Assembly (NCBI GenBank): GCA_964035575.1
Contig: OZ037865.1
Coordinates: 744,001-808,000, forward strand
From: Rhynchopus sp. YZ270_cl-10
Lineage: Eukaryota > Euglenozoa > Diplonemea > Diplonemida > Diplonemidae
Direction of reading: 5' to 3'
Length of the DNA stretch: 64,000 nucleotides
The notes beneath the pieces are model-generated. The model did no database searches. It was not told the origin of the DNA and saw only the letters and a list, made by a program, of their open reading frames with translations. The position numbers and the translations under genes are program-made. Positions 39,209-48,674 of this stretch are shown here, piece by piece. Positions within the stretch are counted from its first letter, which is position 1. The number at the start of each line of letters is the position of its first letter.

Positions 39209-39488
39209 TTATTCTAATGTATTATTTGGTGTAAATAGCTCGCGGTGGCTTTGTGTTGCCTCACTCAGAACCACTCTGCACAGAGTCATCCTCATGTCTT
39301 CGGAAAGCAGCTTGAAGTTGCAAAGAAGGCATCCACTGCGTCGTGACCTTGTCCGCACCACGTCGCAAGATGGTACCCTCAGCGCTTGTGAAGTACCACC
39401 CCTGTGGTATCCCCCCAGCCACAACTATCGTGTTCGGTATGCGCACACCAGTAAGTCGTTCCCCCTTCGATGTGCGTGTCCATAACAA
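39209..39488 (-). pseudogene. Internally deleted copy of the 329-residue gene
   Basis: Residues 1-48 match the start of the gene at 44527-45516 (MLWTRTSKGERLTG to GADKV) and the last ~12 match its end (EDDSVQSGSE). About 750 bases between are missing, leaving a 75-residue frame. It sits upstream of EF-1A-like copy 1 exactly as the full gene sits upstream of copy 3. Confidence 0.8.
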
Positions 39489-39961
39489 CTCAAAAAACGT
39501 CGCATTGGGGAGAGAGAGAAGAGGGCTTGGATATACAACGGAGTGGGTTAAGGGATACTATCAAGCAAGTTGTGCGAAAAAGGGTTTTGGTTTGAGTTTA
39601 GACCACTATGGGATAGCAGTCACGATTGAGTGAAAAGAACGCGTCATTCACAACAAAACACCTTCCAAAAAAGGCTAGAGGGAAGGGAAGAGTGCTGCAA
39701 ATAGTGACAAGCGGGTATTGTTATCATTTATATTTATTCACTTTTGCAGTAACGAACCAACCTAGCGACGTAGGTTCCGACTGCTGAAAATCTCATGAAA
39801 TACAAGACAAGCCCTTTAGAAGACAGACTAGCCGGTAGAGACAACACGGCGTCCGACTTGTATAATTAAGACTGGCCTCCTGACACTTAGCTATGAGGGG
39901 TCAGTCCATCACCCCTTCGCCTTGTGTCATATGGCAAACGATTCACTTCATATCATTTGCA

Positions 39962-41269
39962 TCAGTTCTCCTCCTCCTCCTGGTCCATGGGCAACACCTT
40001 CATGACAACACCAACGCCAATAAGGTCATGACCCTCCCTGAGTGAAAAGCCCCCCATCTGGCCGAAGTCTTTGGTCGTCTCCACACACATCGGTTCCTCC
40101 ACGCGAAGCACTGCAAGCACCACTTCTGTCCCACGCACAAACAGAGGACGTCGTTTGATAATCTTGCCGGACTCTGCACTGGCCACTGCGTAGAGCTTTT
40201 CAAAGACTGCCTCCGTTTCAAGGGTGTGCACATGAAGCGTTGCTTTGTACCCTGGTGCAATGAGTGACTTCTTCCCAGTTAAGTACACCTTCACAAGAAC
40301 ACGAGTGGTTAGCACAAATGGTGTGCCACACAACGTTGCTACGCTTCCCACTGGAACGTCTCCATCGTGCACGTCGACAAGCCTGAGAGACACAGAAACT
40401 CCATCGCATGCAGTCTGAACGGACCCCTGGTCTGTTGCTACATCTGATACCTCAGCTGTCGTGCCGCTGGGTTGCAGGAGAAGGCGGTCCCCGAGAGAGA
40501 CCTGGCCAGAGGCGATCCAGCCACTGATGTGCATATTGCCGTCTGTCCGGTAACATGAACGGATTGGAAGACGCAGCTTCTGTGTTGTGTCGTATCGGAT
40601 GGGCGCAACGTTATCCAATACATCCTGCAGGGAAGGACCCTCCCACCACGTTGCCTTGTACCGTGTGGTCAGGCCGTTCTCATTTTCTTGCAATGCGGCT
40701 GCAGGGAGGAAGACGCAGTTTGGATACCCATTGGCCTCTAGGTACGGTGTCACGGCAGCTTTGATGTGCTCGTAGCGCTGTTGTTGCAGGTCAGGAGCAA
40801 CGGTGTCCATCTTGTTGATGGCGACGGTGATGGAGGGGATGCCTGCTATCCTGGCGAGGAGGATGTGCTCTCGGGTTTGTCCGTGGACGTCGAAGCCAGC
40901 TTCAAACTCACCTCTTCGGGCAGAGACAACGAGGATTGCAGTGTCCGCCTCGGACGCCTCGGTGATGGTACCGGACAGGAACAGCGCCCTCCTCGGAGCA
41001 TCTATGACGTTGTAGACGCGCTCCTTCGCAACGTACGTAGGATACCCCATGCCGCGACTGCCGCGCTGTGCACGTTCCTGGTAGAACGCTTCTATCACAG
41101 ATGCAAAGGCACCGTCCGCATGTCTCCTCTCACATGCCTTGTACCGCAGCTTGTCCATCGTCAGTTCATCTACCTCACCGTGTAGATACAGTAAATGCCC
41201 ACTTATGGTGCTCTTACCACAGTCAACGTGTCCTAAGGTGATGAAGTTCACATGAGGTAAACCAGACAT
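39962..41269 (-). CDS. EF-1A-like GTPase paralogue 2, best preserved
   Basis: 435 residues, close to the usual EF-1A length. Canonical P-loop GHVDCGKST (residues 14-21) and NKMD are kept. Switch II reads DAPRRALF instead of DAPGHRDF, so the invariant Gly and catalytic His are absent. Domain 3 ends CVETTKDFGQMGGFSLREG followed by an acidic tail. EF-1A delivers aminoacyl-tRNA to the ribosome; the loss of the switch II catalytic residues and the strong divergence argue for another role for this paralogue. It is the closest of the three to the presumed ancestor. Confidence 0.85.
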   Translation of the reverse strand: MSGLPHVNFITLGHVDCGKSTISGHLLYLHGEVDELTMDKLRYKACERRHADGAFASVIEAFYQERAQRGSRGMGYPTYVAKERVYNVIDAPRRALFLSGTITEASEADTAILVVSARRGEFEAGFDVHGQTREHILLARIAGIPSITVAINKMDTVAPDLQQQRYEHIKAAVTPYLEANGYPNCVFLPAAALQENENGLTTRYKATWWEGPSLQDVLDNVAPIRYDTTQKLRLPIRSCYRTDGNMHISGWIASGQVSLGDRLLLQPSGTTAEVSDVATDQGSVQTACDGVSVSLRLVDVHDGDVPVGSVATLCGTPFVLTTRVLVKVYLTGKKSLIAPGYKATLHVHTLETEAVFEKLYAVASAESGKIIKRRPLFVRGTEVVLAVLRVEEPMCVETTKDFGQMGGFSLREGHDLIGVGVVMKVLPMDQEEEEN

Positions 41270-42962
41270 TTTTGAGGAAAACCTGAAGTGGAGGTGGGGA
41301 TGTTAATGCAGAAATGAGCGAACCCAAGGATGCTGGTAACCCATCAGAGGCTAGATCAAACAAAATATGGCCCCAAGGTGTTCGTGTTTGAGTTCTCAAC
41401 CCCCCTTCCAATCGTACCTGAGTAAGTGGCTAAAAAGTAATAAAATAACCTCGGTTTCAAGCTCTTTCAAGATTCTGATAGATCCCTAGATCTCCCTAGG
41501 CGTAGCAAAGCTACTTCACTAGTGACTTTAAAGAGAGAGATCTGGATACTATTCATGTAGTTGCTGAAATGTGTGAAGTCGTCGAAAGAACAAGATGCAA
41601 AAAGGGTCGGGAAAAAGGTGGAGGTTCGTTTATGTATTGTTGTGGGAGAAGAGAAGTCCGTTGGGTGGAGGAGCAAAAAAGCAAGATTGTTTAGCATTCA
41701 TCGAATACTATTACCTAGATCTCTCAAGGCGTACTAAAGCTGCTTACTTCGTACTTGAGAGAAGAGAGGGCTTGGATATACAACGGAGTGGGTTAAGGGA
41801 TACTATCAAGCAAGTTGTGCAAAAAAAGAATTTTGGTTTGAGCTTAGACCACTATGGGATAGCAGTCACGATTGAGTGAAAATAACGCGTCATTCACAAC
41901 AAAACACCTTCCAAAAGGCTAGAGGGAAGGGAAGGGTGCTGCAAATAGTGACAAGCGGGTATTGTTCGGTAACGGGCATTTTTTGTTGTGTCTACAAGCG
42001 CCTAAGGGCCCGCTTGTGAACCTAGGGTCTGCACTCATTGTTGGCCGAAGCCTTTGTACTAAGGAAGGAAAAGACGTCAGTCGTCCTGAACCCTTGAGAG
42101 CAACGTTTATGAAAAACCCTTTACCGGGTATTTTCTCTTTCTTGATATTGAGCTTTCTGTGAAAGCTTTTTTACCATTCCTTTTTAGGGGAACGGAGCAT
42201 GTACGGTCCTGGAAGCTCCAAGAAAATGGAGTCGGTGGGCTTAATAGGTTGCCTTTCCTAAACGTGCACACAACTGGCAAAAAAGGGGAGGTGTCGTCAC
42301 TCACCTATATCATCATTGAAATACCATTGTTTACCAATGGTACACTCCAATATTGTTGCCCCGTAATATTGCTTTTTTGATAAATTGATAAATTGACAAC
42401 GTGCAGTCACCTCGCGTTTTTTTTCCGGGTGACCCCCACGCAGCCGTCACCTTTTCTATCTCGCGTGGATACCGCGTTTTTGTTGTGTCAACAAGCGCCT
42501 AAGGGCCCGCTTGTGAACCTAGGGTCTGCACTCAATGTTGGCCGAAGCCTTTGTACGGAAGGTATAGACGTCAGTCGTCCTGAACCCTTGAGAGCAACTT
42601 TTCTGAAAAACCCTTTACTAGGCTTTTTAGGGAAATGCAATGTACAACGAAAGTCTCAGTCGCGATTGAATTTGAGAATGACCTTGGTTCCTTTTTCCCC
42701 CACCCCCCGCAGACAATAAAGCAATAAAAACAATAAAGACAAAAGGGAGAGGTTGTGGTGAAACGCACACATCGCGACCTGTCGGTAAAATGTGGCTCTA
42801 CTCCAACCCGCCCCAGAATAGAAAAGGAAGAGAGTAGGGGTACGGTGTGCAATTTCCTTTTAGCACTGCATGGAATCATACAATACAAGACAAGCCCTTG
42901 AGAAGACAGACCAGCCGGCAGAGACAACACGGCGGGCGACTTGTATAATTAAGACCTGACAC

Positions 42963-44303
42963 TCAGTTCTCAGTTCCCTCCTCCACTTCCTGCTCCTCCT
43001 CCTCCTGGTCCATGGGCAACACCTTCGTGATAACACCAACGCCAATAAGGTCACGACCCTCCCTGAGTGAAAAGCCCCCCATCTGGCCGAAGTCTTTGGT
43101 CGTCTCCACACACATCGGTTTCTCCACGCGAAGCACTGCAAGCACCACTTCTGTCCCACGCACAAACAGAGGACGCCGTTTGATAATCTTGTCGGACTCT
43201 GCACTGGCCACTGCGTAGAGCTTTTCAAAGACTGCCTCCGTTTCAAGGGTGTGCACATGAAGCGTTGCTTTGTACCCTGGTGCAATGAGTGACTTCTTCC
43301 CAGTTAAGTACACCTTCACAAGAACACGGGTGGTTAGCACAAATGGTGTGTCACACAACGTTGCTACGCTTCCCACTTGAACCTCCCCATGAACACGAAC
43401 GTCTCCATCTACCACATCGACAAGCCGAAGAGTCACAGAAACTCCATCGCATGCAGTCTGAACGGACCCCTGGTCTGTTTCGACATCTGATACCTCAGCT
43501 GTTATACCGCTGGGTTGCAGGAGAAGGCGGTCCCCAAGAGAGACCTGGCCAGAGGCGATCCAGCCACTGATCTGCAGCTCGTCGTCCGAATCGTTGCCGT
43601 CCGTGTGGTAGCATGAACGGATTGGAAGACGCAGCTTCTGTGTTGTGTCGTATCGGATGGGCGCAACGTTGTCCAATACATCCTGCAGGGAAGGACCCTC
43701 CCACCACGTTGCCTTGTACCGTGTGGTCAGGCCGTTCTCGTCATCACCTCGTGAAGATGTAGGGAGGAAGACGCAGTTTGGATACCCATTGACCTCTAGG
43801 TACGGTGTCACGGCAGCTTTGATGTGCTCGTAGCGCTGTTGTTGCAGGTCAGGAGCAACGGTGTCCATCTTGTTGATGGCGACGGTGATGTAGGGGATGC
43901 CTGCTATCCTGGCGAGGAGGATGTGCTCTTGGGTTTCTCTTTGGACATGTGGCCAATCTTCAAACTGAGTTCCTTTGGCAGAGACGACGAGGATTGCCGT
44001 GTCCGCCTCGGACGCCTCGGTATAGGTGCTGGGCTGCAACAGCTTCCGCCCCTCATGAAGGTCCATGACGTTGTAGATGCGCCGGTTTGCAACGTACGTA
44101 GTTGGATACCCCATGCCGCGACTGCCGCGATGTTTACGTTCCTGGTAGTAGTACTCCTCAAACCTACAATGCTCGTACCGACTATCGCACACCGTCGGTT
44201 GTTCTCCCTCACCGAGTAGATGCAGTAAATGCCTACATATTGTGCTCTTACCACCGTCCAAAGGCCCTAAGGTAATGAAGTTCACATGAGGTAAATCAGA
44301 CAT
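42963..44303 (-). CDS. EF-1A-like GTPase paralogue 3
   Basis: 446 residues. P-loop GPLDGGKST and NKMD kept; switch II replaced by DLHEGRKL. Domains 2 and 3 are near-identical to paralogue 2, whereas residues 30-115 differ sharply between all three copies. That contrast suggests conversion of the rear part and rapid change of the switch region. Acidic C-terminus EEEEQEVEEGTEN. Confidence 0.82.
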   Translation of the reverse strand: MSDLPHVNFITLGPLDGGKSTICRHLLHLLGEGEQPTVCDSRYEHCRFEEYYYQERKHRGSRGMGYPTTYVANRRIYNVMDLHEGRKLLQPSTYTEASEADTAILVVSAKGTQFEDWPHVQRETQEHILLARIAGIPYITVAINKMDTVAPDLQQQRYEHIKAAVTPYLEVNGYPNCVFLPTSSRGDDENGLTTRYKATWWEGPSLQDVLDNVAPIRYDTTQKLRLPIRSCYHTDGNDSDDELQISGWIASGQVSLGDRLLLQPSGITAEVSDVETDQGSVQTACDGVSVTLRLVDVVDGDVRVHGEVQVGSVATLCDTPFVLTTRVLVKVYLTGKKSLIAPGYKATLHVHTLETEAVFEKLYAVASAESDKIIKRRPLFVRGTEVVLAVLRVEKPMCVETTKDFGQMGGFSLREGRDLIGVGVITKVLPMDQEEEEQEVEEGTEN

Positions 44304-44526
44304 TTTTGACGAAAACCTGAAGTGGAGGTGGGGATGTTAATGCAGAAATGAGCGAACCCAAGGATGCTGGTAACCCATCAGAGGCTAGATCAAACAGAAG
44401 TGAAGTTGATAACGTGCAGACACCTCTGGGATGCAGGCACATAAAAGGGGTGCGGGGGGGAATGCATTTTCTTGTTATTCTAATGTATTATTTTGTGTAA
44501 ATAGCTCGCGGTGGCTTTGTGTTGCC

Positions 44527-45516
44527 TCACTCAGAACCACTCTGCACAGAGTCATCCTCACGTCTGTATACGGAAAGCAGCTTGAAGTTACCCAACTCCA
44601 AACACGGCACTTTCGGAAGCACAGCCACAGGAACAGACGGAGGGAACAGACTGCACCCTTCTTCCTCCCCCCTTCCCCCATCTTCTCTGTCACCTTCTCC
44701 ACGCCGTTCCCTTTCCCTCGCGTGGTCGATGTCTTGTACAATGGTGGAGGGAGCACCCCATTCGTGTAGACGCACTAGGCAGCCGTTTTCGTCGTTGTAT
44801 CCTGCGCTCTGTTGCGCCCCAGTGTGCGTTGCGTAGCATGGTCCATTGGCACGTTGACCACGAAAGGATTGTATCTGCAATGAGTGTGAATCGCAGCCAA
44901 GCACGACAACTCTGTTTGCCGCATCGGGCTTGACGTGAATGTGAAGGTGGTCGCAGACATAGCCGAGCCCATTAAAATGCAGCAGAATTCTCCCTATGGT
45001 TGTCACGCAGGCTGCACGGAATATTTTGCTGTTGACCCGCAGCGGGCTCTCCCAGGTGTCTTGCTTCCCTTTGCCATACAAAAATTGGGTAAAATCCTGC
45101 GCAAAAAGACGTATAGGAACGCCATGCCCCGAAAAGACCACCGATGTGATAGTCTCCTTGACAAGGTCCTGCTGCAGCTGGACGCGTGGTTGGAGATGTT
45201 CTTGGAGGATCCCGTTGACGCCGAGTTTGCGGAATTCGGTGCAGCCCTTTGGGGTGAGGTAGTACCGCCGTGGCGCGTCATCTGTGAGGAGTGTGGCGGC
45301 TGTGTACGCAACCTTGACCTTGCTGTTGGTGGTCTTACGCTTTGCAAAGAAGGCATCCACGGCGTCGCTCGTGACCTTGTCCGCACCACGTCGCAAGATG
45401 GTACCCTCAGCGCTTGTGAAGTACCACCCCTGTGGTATCCCCCCAGCCACAACTATCGTGTTCGGTATGCGCACACCAGTAAGTCGTTCCCCCTTCGATG
45501 TGCGTGTCCATAACAA
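44527..45516 (-). CDS. Unknown 329-residue protein within the triplication
   Basis: Starts MLWTRTSKGERLTGVRIP and ends EDDSVQSGSE. Contains a HLHIH motif (in CDHLHIHVKPDAANRVVVLGC), SGHGVP and a charged Arg/Glu-rich segment (ARERERRGEGDREDGGRGEEE). Composition suggests a soluble folded protein. HLHIH could bind a metal, but I recognise no family. A deleted copy lies at 39209-39488. Confidence 0.65.
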   Translation of the reverse strand: MLWTRTSKGERLTGVRIPNTIVVAGGIPQGWYFTSAEGTILRRGADKVTSDAVDAFFAKRKTTNSKVKVAYTAATLLTDDAPRRYYLTPKGCTEFRKLGVNGILQEHLQPRVQLQQDLVKETITSVVFSGHGVPIRLFAQDFTQFLYGKGKQDTWESPLRVNSKIFRAACVTTIGRILLHFNGLGYVCDHLHIHVKPDAANRVVVLGCDSHSLQIQSFRGQRANGPCYATHTGAQQSAGYNDENGCLVRLHEWGAPSTIVQDIDHARERERRGEGDREDGGRGEEEGCSLFPPSVPVAVLPKVPCLELGNFKLLSVYRREDDSVQSGSE

Positions 45517-45540
45517 CTCAAAAAACGTCGCATTTTTCGC

Positions 45541-47303
45541 AAAACGGTCGATTTTGGGAGAACAAAAAGATCAAACCCTAAATGAATTTTGTCAGTGAAA
45601 GGTTTATAAGATTATATGAAGCCTCTTTCTGTGCTTCACCTTTAAAAAAAGGGGGTGTGTTGATTACCTAACACACGCTATGCGTTGGTTGCTCAAAGAT
45701 GAGATAGAACACACAAAAACGCTTTTGGACGAGGCAAATATGCTCTGTGATTAGTCAACCTTTGGTCACGTTCTGCGTCGTACAGCATCAGCAATGCGGT
45801 TTTGCACAAAGGATGTAAGGAGGTTGTGTGCAAAATAATTTGGGGGAGGTTATTTATTGGTTACGTTGAGGGGAAGATGAGAGGGGGAGTAGGGTGTCAT
45901 AGGTATGGAATAACAAAAAAATATGCCAGGTTCAAGATGCACGGTGTGTATTGATTTCATTCAGGAAGACATACATTTTTCTTTTTGAAAAAAAGAAAAA
46001 TGCCCACATCCAGTCTACAAGAAATTATTCCAACAAGGCTCTCGCCAGCAAACGATTTAATTCCGTTGGGGGAAGGGGGGGGGAGAAGGGGAGAGAAACT
46101 AATTTGACAAAAAAAAAAGTTTTTCGCCACAATGAATGGGTCTCGTACAACAAGAGGGGGGTACACTTTGCGATGCAGTCTAATTTCTCACAAAAAAAAA
46201 ATGCACATTGTTGTGTCGACAATCACCTTAGCAACCCACCTTGGATGGTAAACTACGGGATGTACTCAATGTTGGCCGAAGTCTTTGTACTACGGACTTT
46301 TTTTTGGATATTTAGATGTACCGAAGGCAGCGCCCTGAGACTTCAACCATGCATCACAGCGCAAATCAACACGTCTACACGAAAATAATACTCGAAGAAA
46401 AAGGATGTGCCACCTGGGTGTGCACAGAACACAAAAAAAACAGACATACACACATTGGTGGGCTATACTCCGTGCAGGCGTTACCCACCCTAAATCTGTT
46501 ATCAAACACACACACATTGCCCTGTAAGAGCCTTCATATGAAAGGATCGAATGAATACAATGCCATCATCATTGAGTCTGAAAAAGCAGAACTGAATAAA
46601 CGCATTGACATACACCCTGTTGGGTATCCCCTTATATGAGAGGCAGCAGTGCGCGAGGAGGAGGCAGACAAGACTACCCCTTTCCAAAGAAACAAATAAC
46701 ACTTGGTATTCCTCAGCCTCAGCCTCAGCCTCAGCCTCAGCCTCAGCCTCAGCCTCAGCCTCAGCCTCAGCCTCAGCCTCAGCCTCAGCCTCAGCCTCAG
46801 CCTCAGCCTCAGCCTCAGCCTCAGCCTCAGCCTCACACGCTTAGCTAGCAAATAGGACACGAGGTTCGCACGATAAAACTATGATCTTCCAGCAGAGACA
46901 CCGTTTTTTTCGTTGTTTTTGCAAAACCCATTATCGCACAATTCACTTCATATGTTCGGGCCCTCTCAAGAAGACAAAAGTGAAGTTAGTGCAAACGCCT
47001 CAGGGACGCAGGCACTGGGGAGTGGGGGGAAGAAGTTGAAAGTACAAACGCCGCACAAGATATCGGCAGACGCAGGATGGGGGAAAAAATCCTTCTCGTG
47101 AACACACATCCAGCAAAAAAGGTGTTGAGAAGTTGCAAGCATATCACTAACGTTGCGAAAAAGGGGGAAATCCCCAAAGAAAAGAAGTTGGCTTCAAATA
47201 CCCAGCCCTCTCGCGACTGTGCACCGAAAGAATAAAGTTGTGAGGAACCTTAAACACCTTGCAAAGACAGACGTCGATGAGGTGCTAAAAACGATACGTT
47301 TCC
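45541..47303. other. Intergenic with satellite and short motifs
   Basis: No gene recognised. Holds a relative of the GTTGGCCGAAG(C/T)CTTTGTACT segment of the triplication at 46205-46300, the CCTCAG satellite, two copies of the CAAACGCC...GACGCAGG motif (46985-47015 and 47035-47080) and a GCCCTCTCGCGAC motif near 47204. Confidence 0.5.
46711..46835. repeat. (CCTCAG)n satellite, about 21 copies
   Basis: Perfect hexamer array. All frames stay open, so apparent proteins across it (PQPQPQ, SASASA, RLRLRL) should not be trusted. Confidence 0.95.
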
Positions 47304-48674
47304 TTACTGAAGGTCCAGCATCTGCAAGAGTGTGTACGAGATGTCTCCGGTTGGCTGGAGGATCGCACCGGATGTGATGGCGAGGACTGTGCAGCCGTCT
47401 TTTGGGTCGAGCACAACGTGGGGACGCTCACGGGTGTGGAAGGTTTTGTTGGTGCCGTTGTCAAAGGAGACTACGTCGTTGAAGGCAAGCCCACCAAAAA
47501 CCCAGGATGTACCATCTGTGCTGAAGGCGTGTACACCATCCATGCCGGAGGGGCCATTTGGCATGAGTCTGTGGAACACAGCGTGAAAGTTCCCTTCGCA
47601 GTCCCGCCACAGGAAGGGGTCCTCCAGGTACCACACCGGGACCTCGGGAAACAGATGTGCTGCACCCTCGACATAGGAAGTGCCATTCGTGTAGTCATCA
47701 GATGTCACCAAATGCATGCGTGAGCCGCCATCCTTCGGACGCCGTGACATCCCCACCACACCACCATCCGGCAGCACAACACCCGCAAAGTTTGTGTCGG
47801 TATCCCTCGGGGCAGAGTCGATAACCCGAACCGGGTCGCTCCACGGACCAAGTGGGTGTTTCGCTGTCCGCATTTCTGTATAAAACATTGGAGTAGTTGG
47901 GCCAGGACAGTCGCCTGTTTGCCCATCCTTGCAGTCCGTGCAAGGTGCGAATGATCGGTTGTAAGAAGCGTACCACATGACGTACGTACCGTCTGGGGCT
48001 TGTATCGCAGTGGGTTCGTGTGCAAAGACGGGTTCGAGGAGGATGCGACGTTGAAAGGGCTCTGCAAGCGATGTGGTGCTGCCGACAGAGATGCGGGAGT
48101 TGACCACCCACGCCCACATGCCGCAGTGGTTCTCCATCTCGGACGCTACTATGTAGTATGTTCCGTTGTGCGACAGCACCGCACCACCCCAGGTACTGAT
48201 GTGGCCATCCTCATCCGAAAGCTGATACCCACTCCCAGCCGGCGTGGGCGCAACCTTAAACGACCCGCAACGTGGCCCAGAGTACCCTTTATTGCAGACG
48301 CAGGCATTGTCCTCGCACCTCCCATTAAGAGAGCAGTCGCTTCCCGAAGTGCACCCCCAGGTGACCATGCCTGATGTAATGCCGTCTGCAGGAAGCGGCA
48401 TCCAGTAAGGGTAGTTGAAGCGGGCATAGCAGGTCAGCGAGTAGTCATCTGTGCCCTCTTCTTGCCATGTGAACGAGAGGCATTTGTGGGTGGCGTTCGA
48501 TGCAGATATGCAGGCGTCCTCGCAGGCAACAGCGCTCTTCTGCGTCCCGAGGTATGTCACGTACGCGGTGCTGCTTTTTACAGGCGCGGCGTTGTCGATA
48601 TTGTTCACATTGCTGTAAAGATACGTCTTATGCATGGCACTCATGCCCGCAACCGCCACAATCAGTGCCGCCAT
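47304..48674 (-). CDS. Secreted PAN/EGF protein with GH43-like five-bladed propeller
   Basis: 456 residues. Hydrophobic N-terminus MAALIVAVAGMSAM as signal peptide; a PAN/apple-like Cys-rich module (about 30-105: VACEDACIS, CLSFTW, CYARF); one EGF module (CSLNGRCEDNACVCNKGYSG). From about residue 145 a propeller resembles GH43/GH117-type glycosidases (GGAVLSHNGTYYIVASEM, HEPTAIQAPDGTYVMWYASY, EDPFLWRDCEGNFHAVFH). Candidate acidic residues are the E in HEPTA and the ED in LEDPFLW. Likely cuts or binds a polysaccharide outside the cell; the substrate is unknown. Ends without a membrane anchor. Confidence 0.8.
   Translation of the reverse strand: MAALIVAVAGMSAMHKTYLYSNVNNIDNAAPVKSSTAYVTYLGTQKSAVACEDACISASNATHKCLSFTWQEEGTDDYSLTCYARFNYPYWMPLPADGITSGMVTWGCTSGSDCSLNGRCEDNACVCNKGYSGPRCGSFKVAPTPAGSGYQLSDEDGHISTWGGAVLSHNGTYYIVASEMENHCGMWAWVVNSRISVGSTTSLAEPFQRRILLEPVFAHEPTAIQAPDGTYVMWYASYNRSFAPCTDCKDGQTGDCPGPTTPMFYTEMRTAKHPLGPWSDPVRVIDSAPRDTDTNFAGVVLPDGGVVGMSRRPKDGGSRMHLVTSDDYTNGTSYVEGAAHLFPEVPVWYLEDPFLWRDCEGNFHAVFHRLMPNGPSGMDGVHAFSTDGTSWVFGGLAFNDVVSFDNGTNKTFHTRERPHVVLDPKDGCTVLAITSGAILQPTGDISYTLLQMLDLQ

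Larger units (their letters stand above)
36400..45540. repeat. Segmental triplication carrying EF-1A-like genes
   Basis: Blocks shared between units: GAGGGCTTGGATATACAACG segments at 36735, 39525 and 41765; CGCCTAAGGGCCCGCTTGTG segments at about 36960, 42000 and 42490; the EF-1A-like genes at 37524, 39962 and 42963; the stretch upstream of each gene at 39040-39190, 41280-41360 and 44305-44460. Units differ by deletions and junction points, so the duplications occurred in several steps. Confidence 0.85.

Noticed and set aside
46534-46860. Arg-Leu, Ser-Ala and Pro-Gln repeat proteins
   Set aside because: They are translations of the (CCTCAG)n satellite in different frames and have no independent support.
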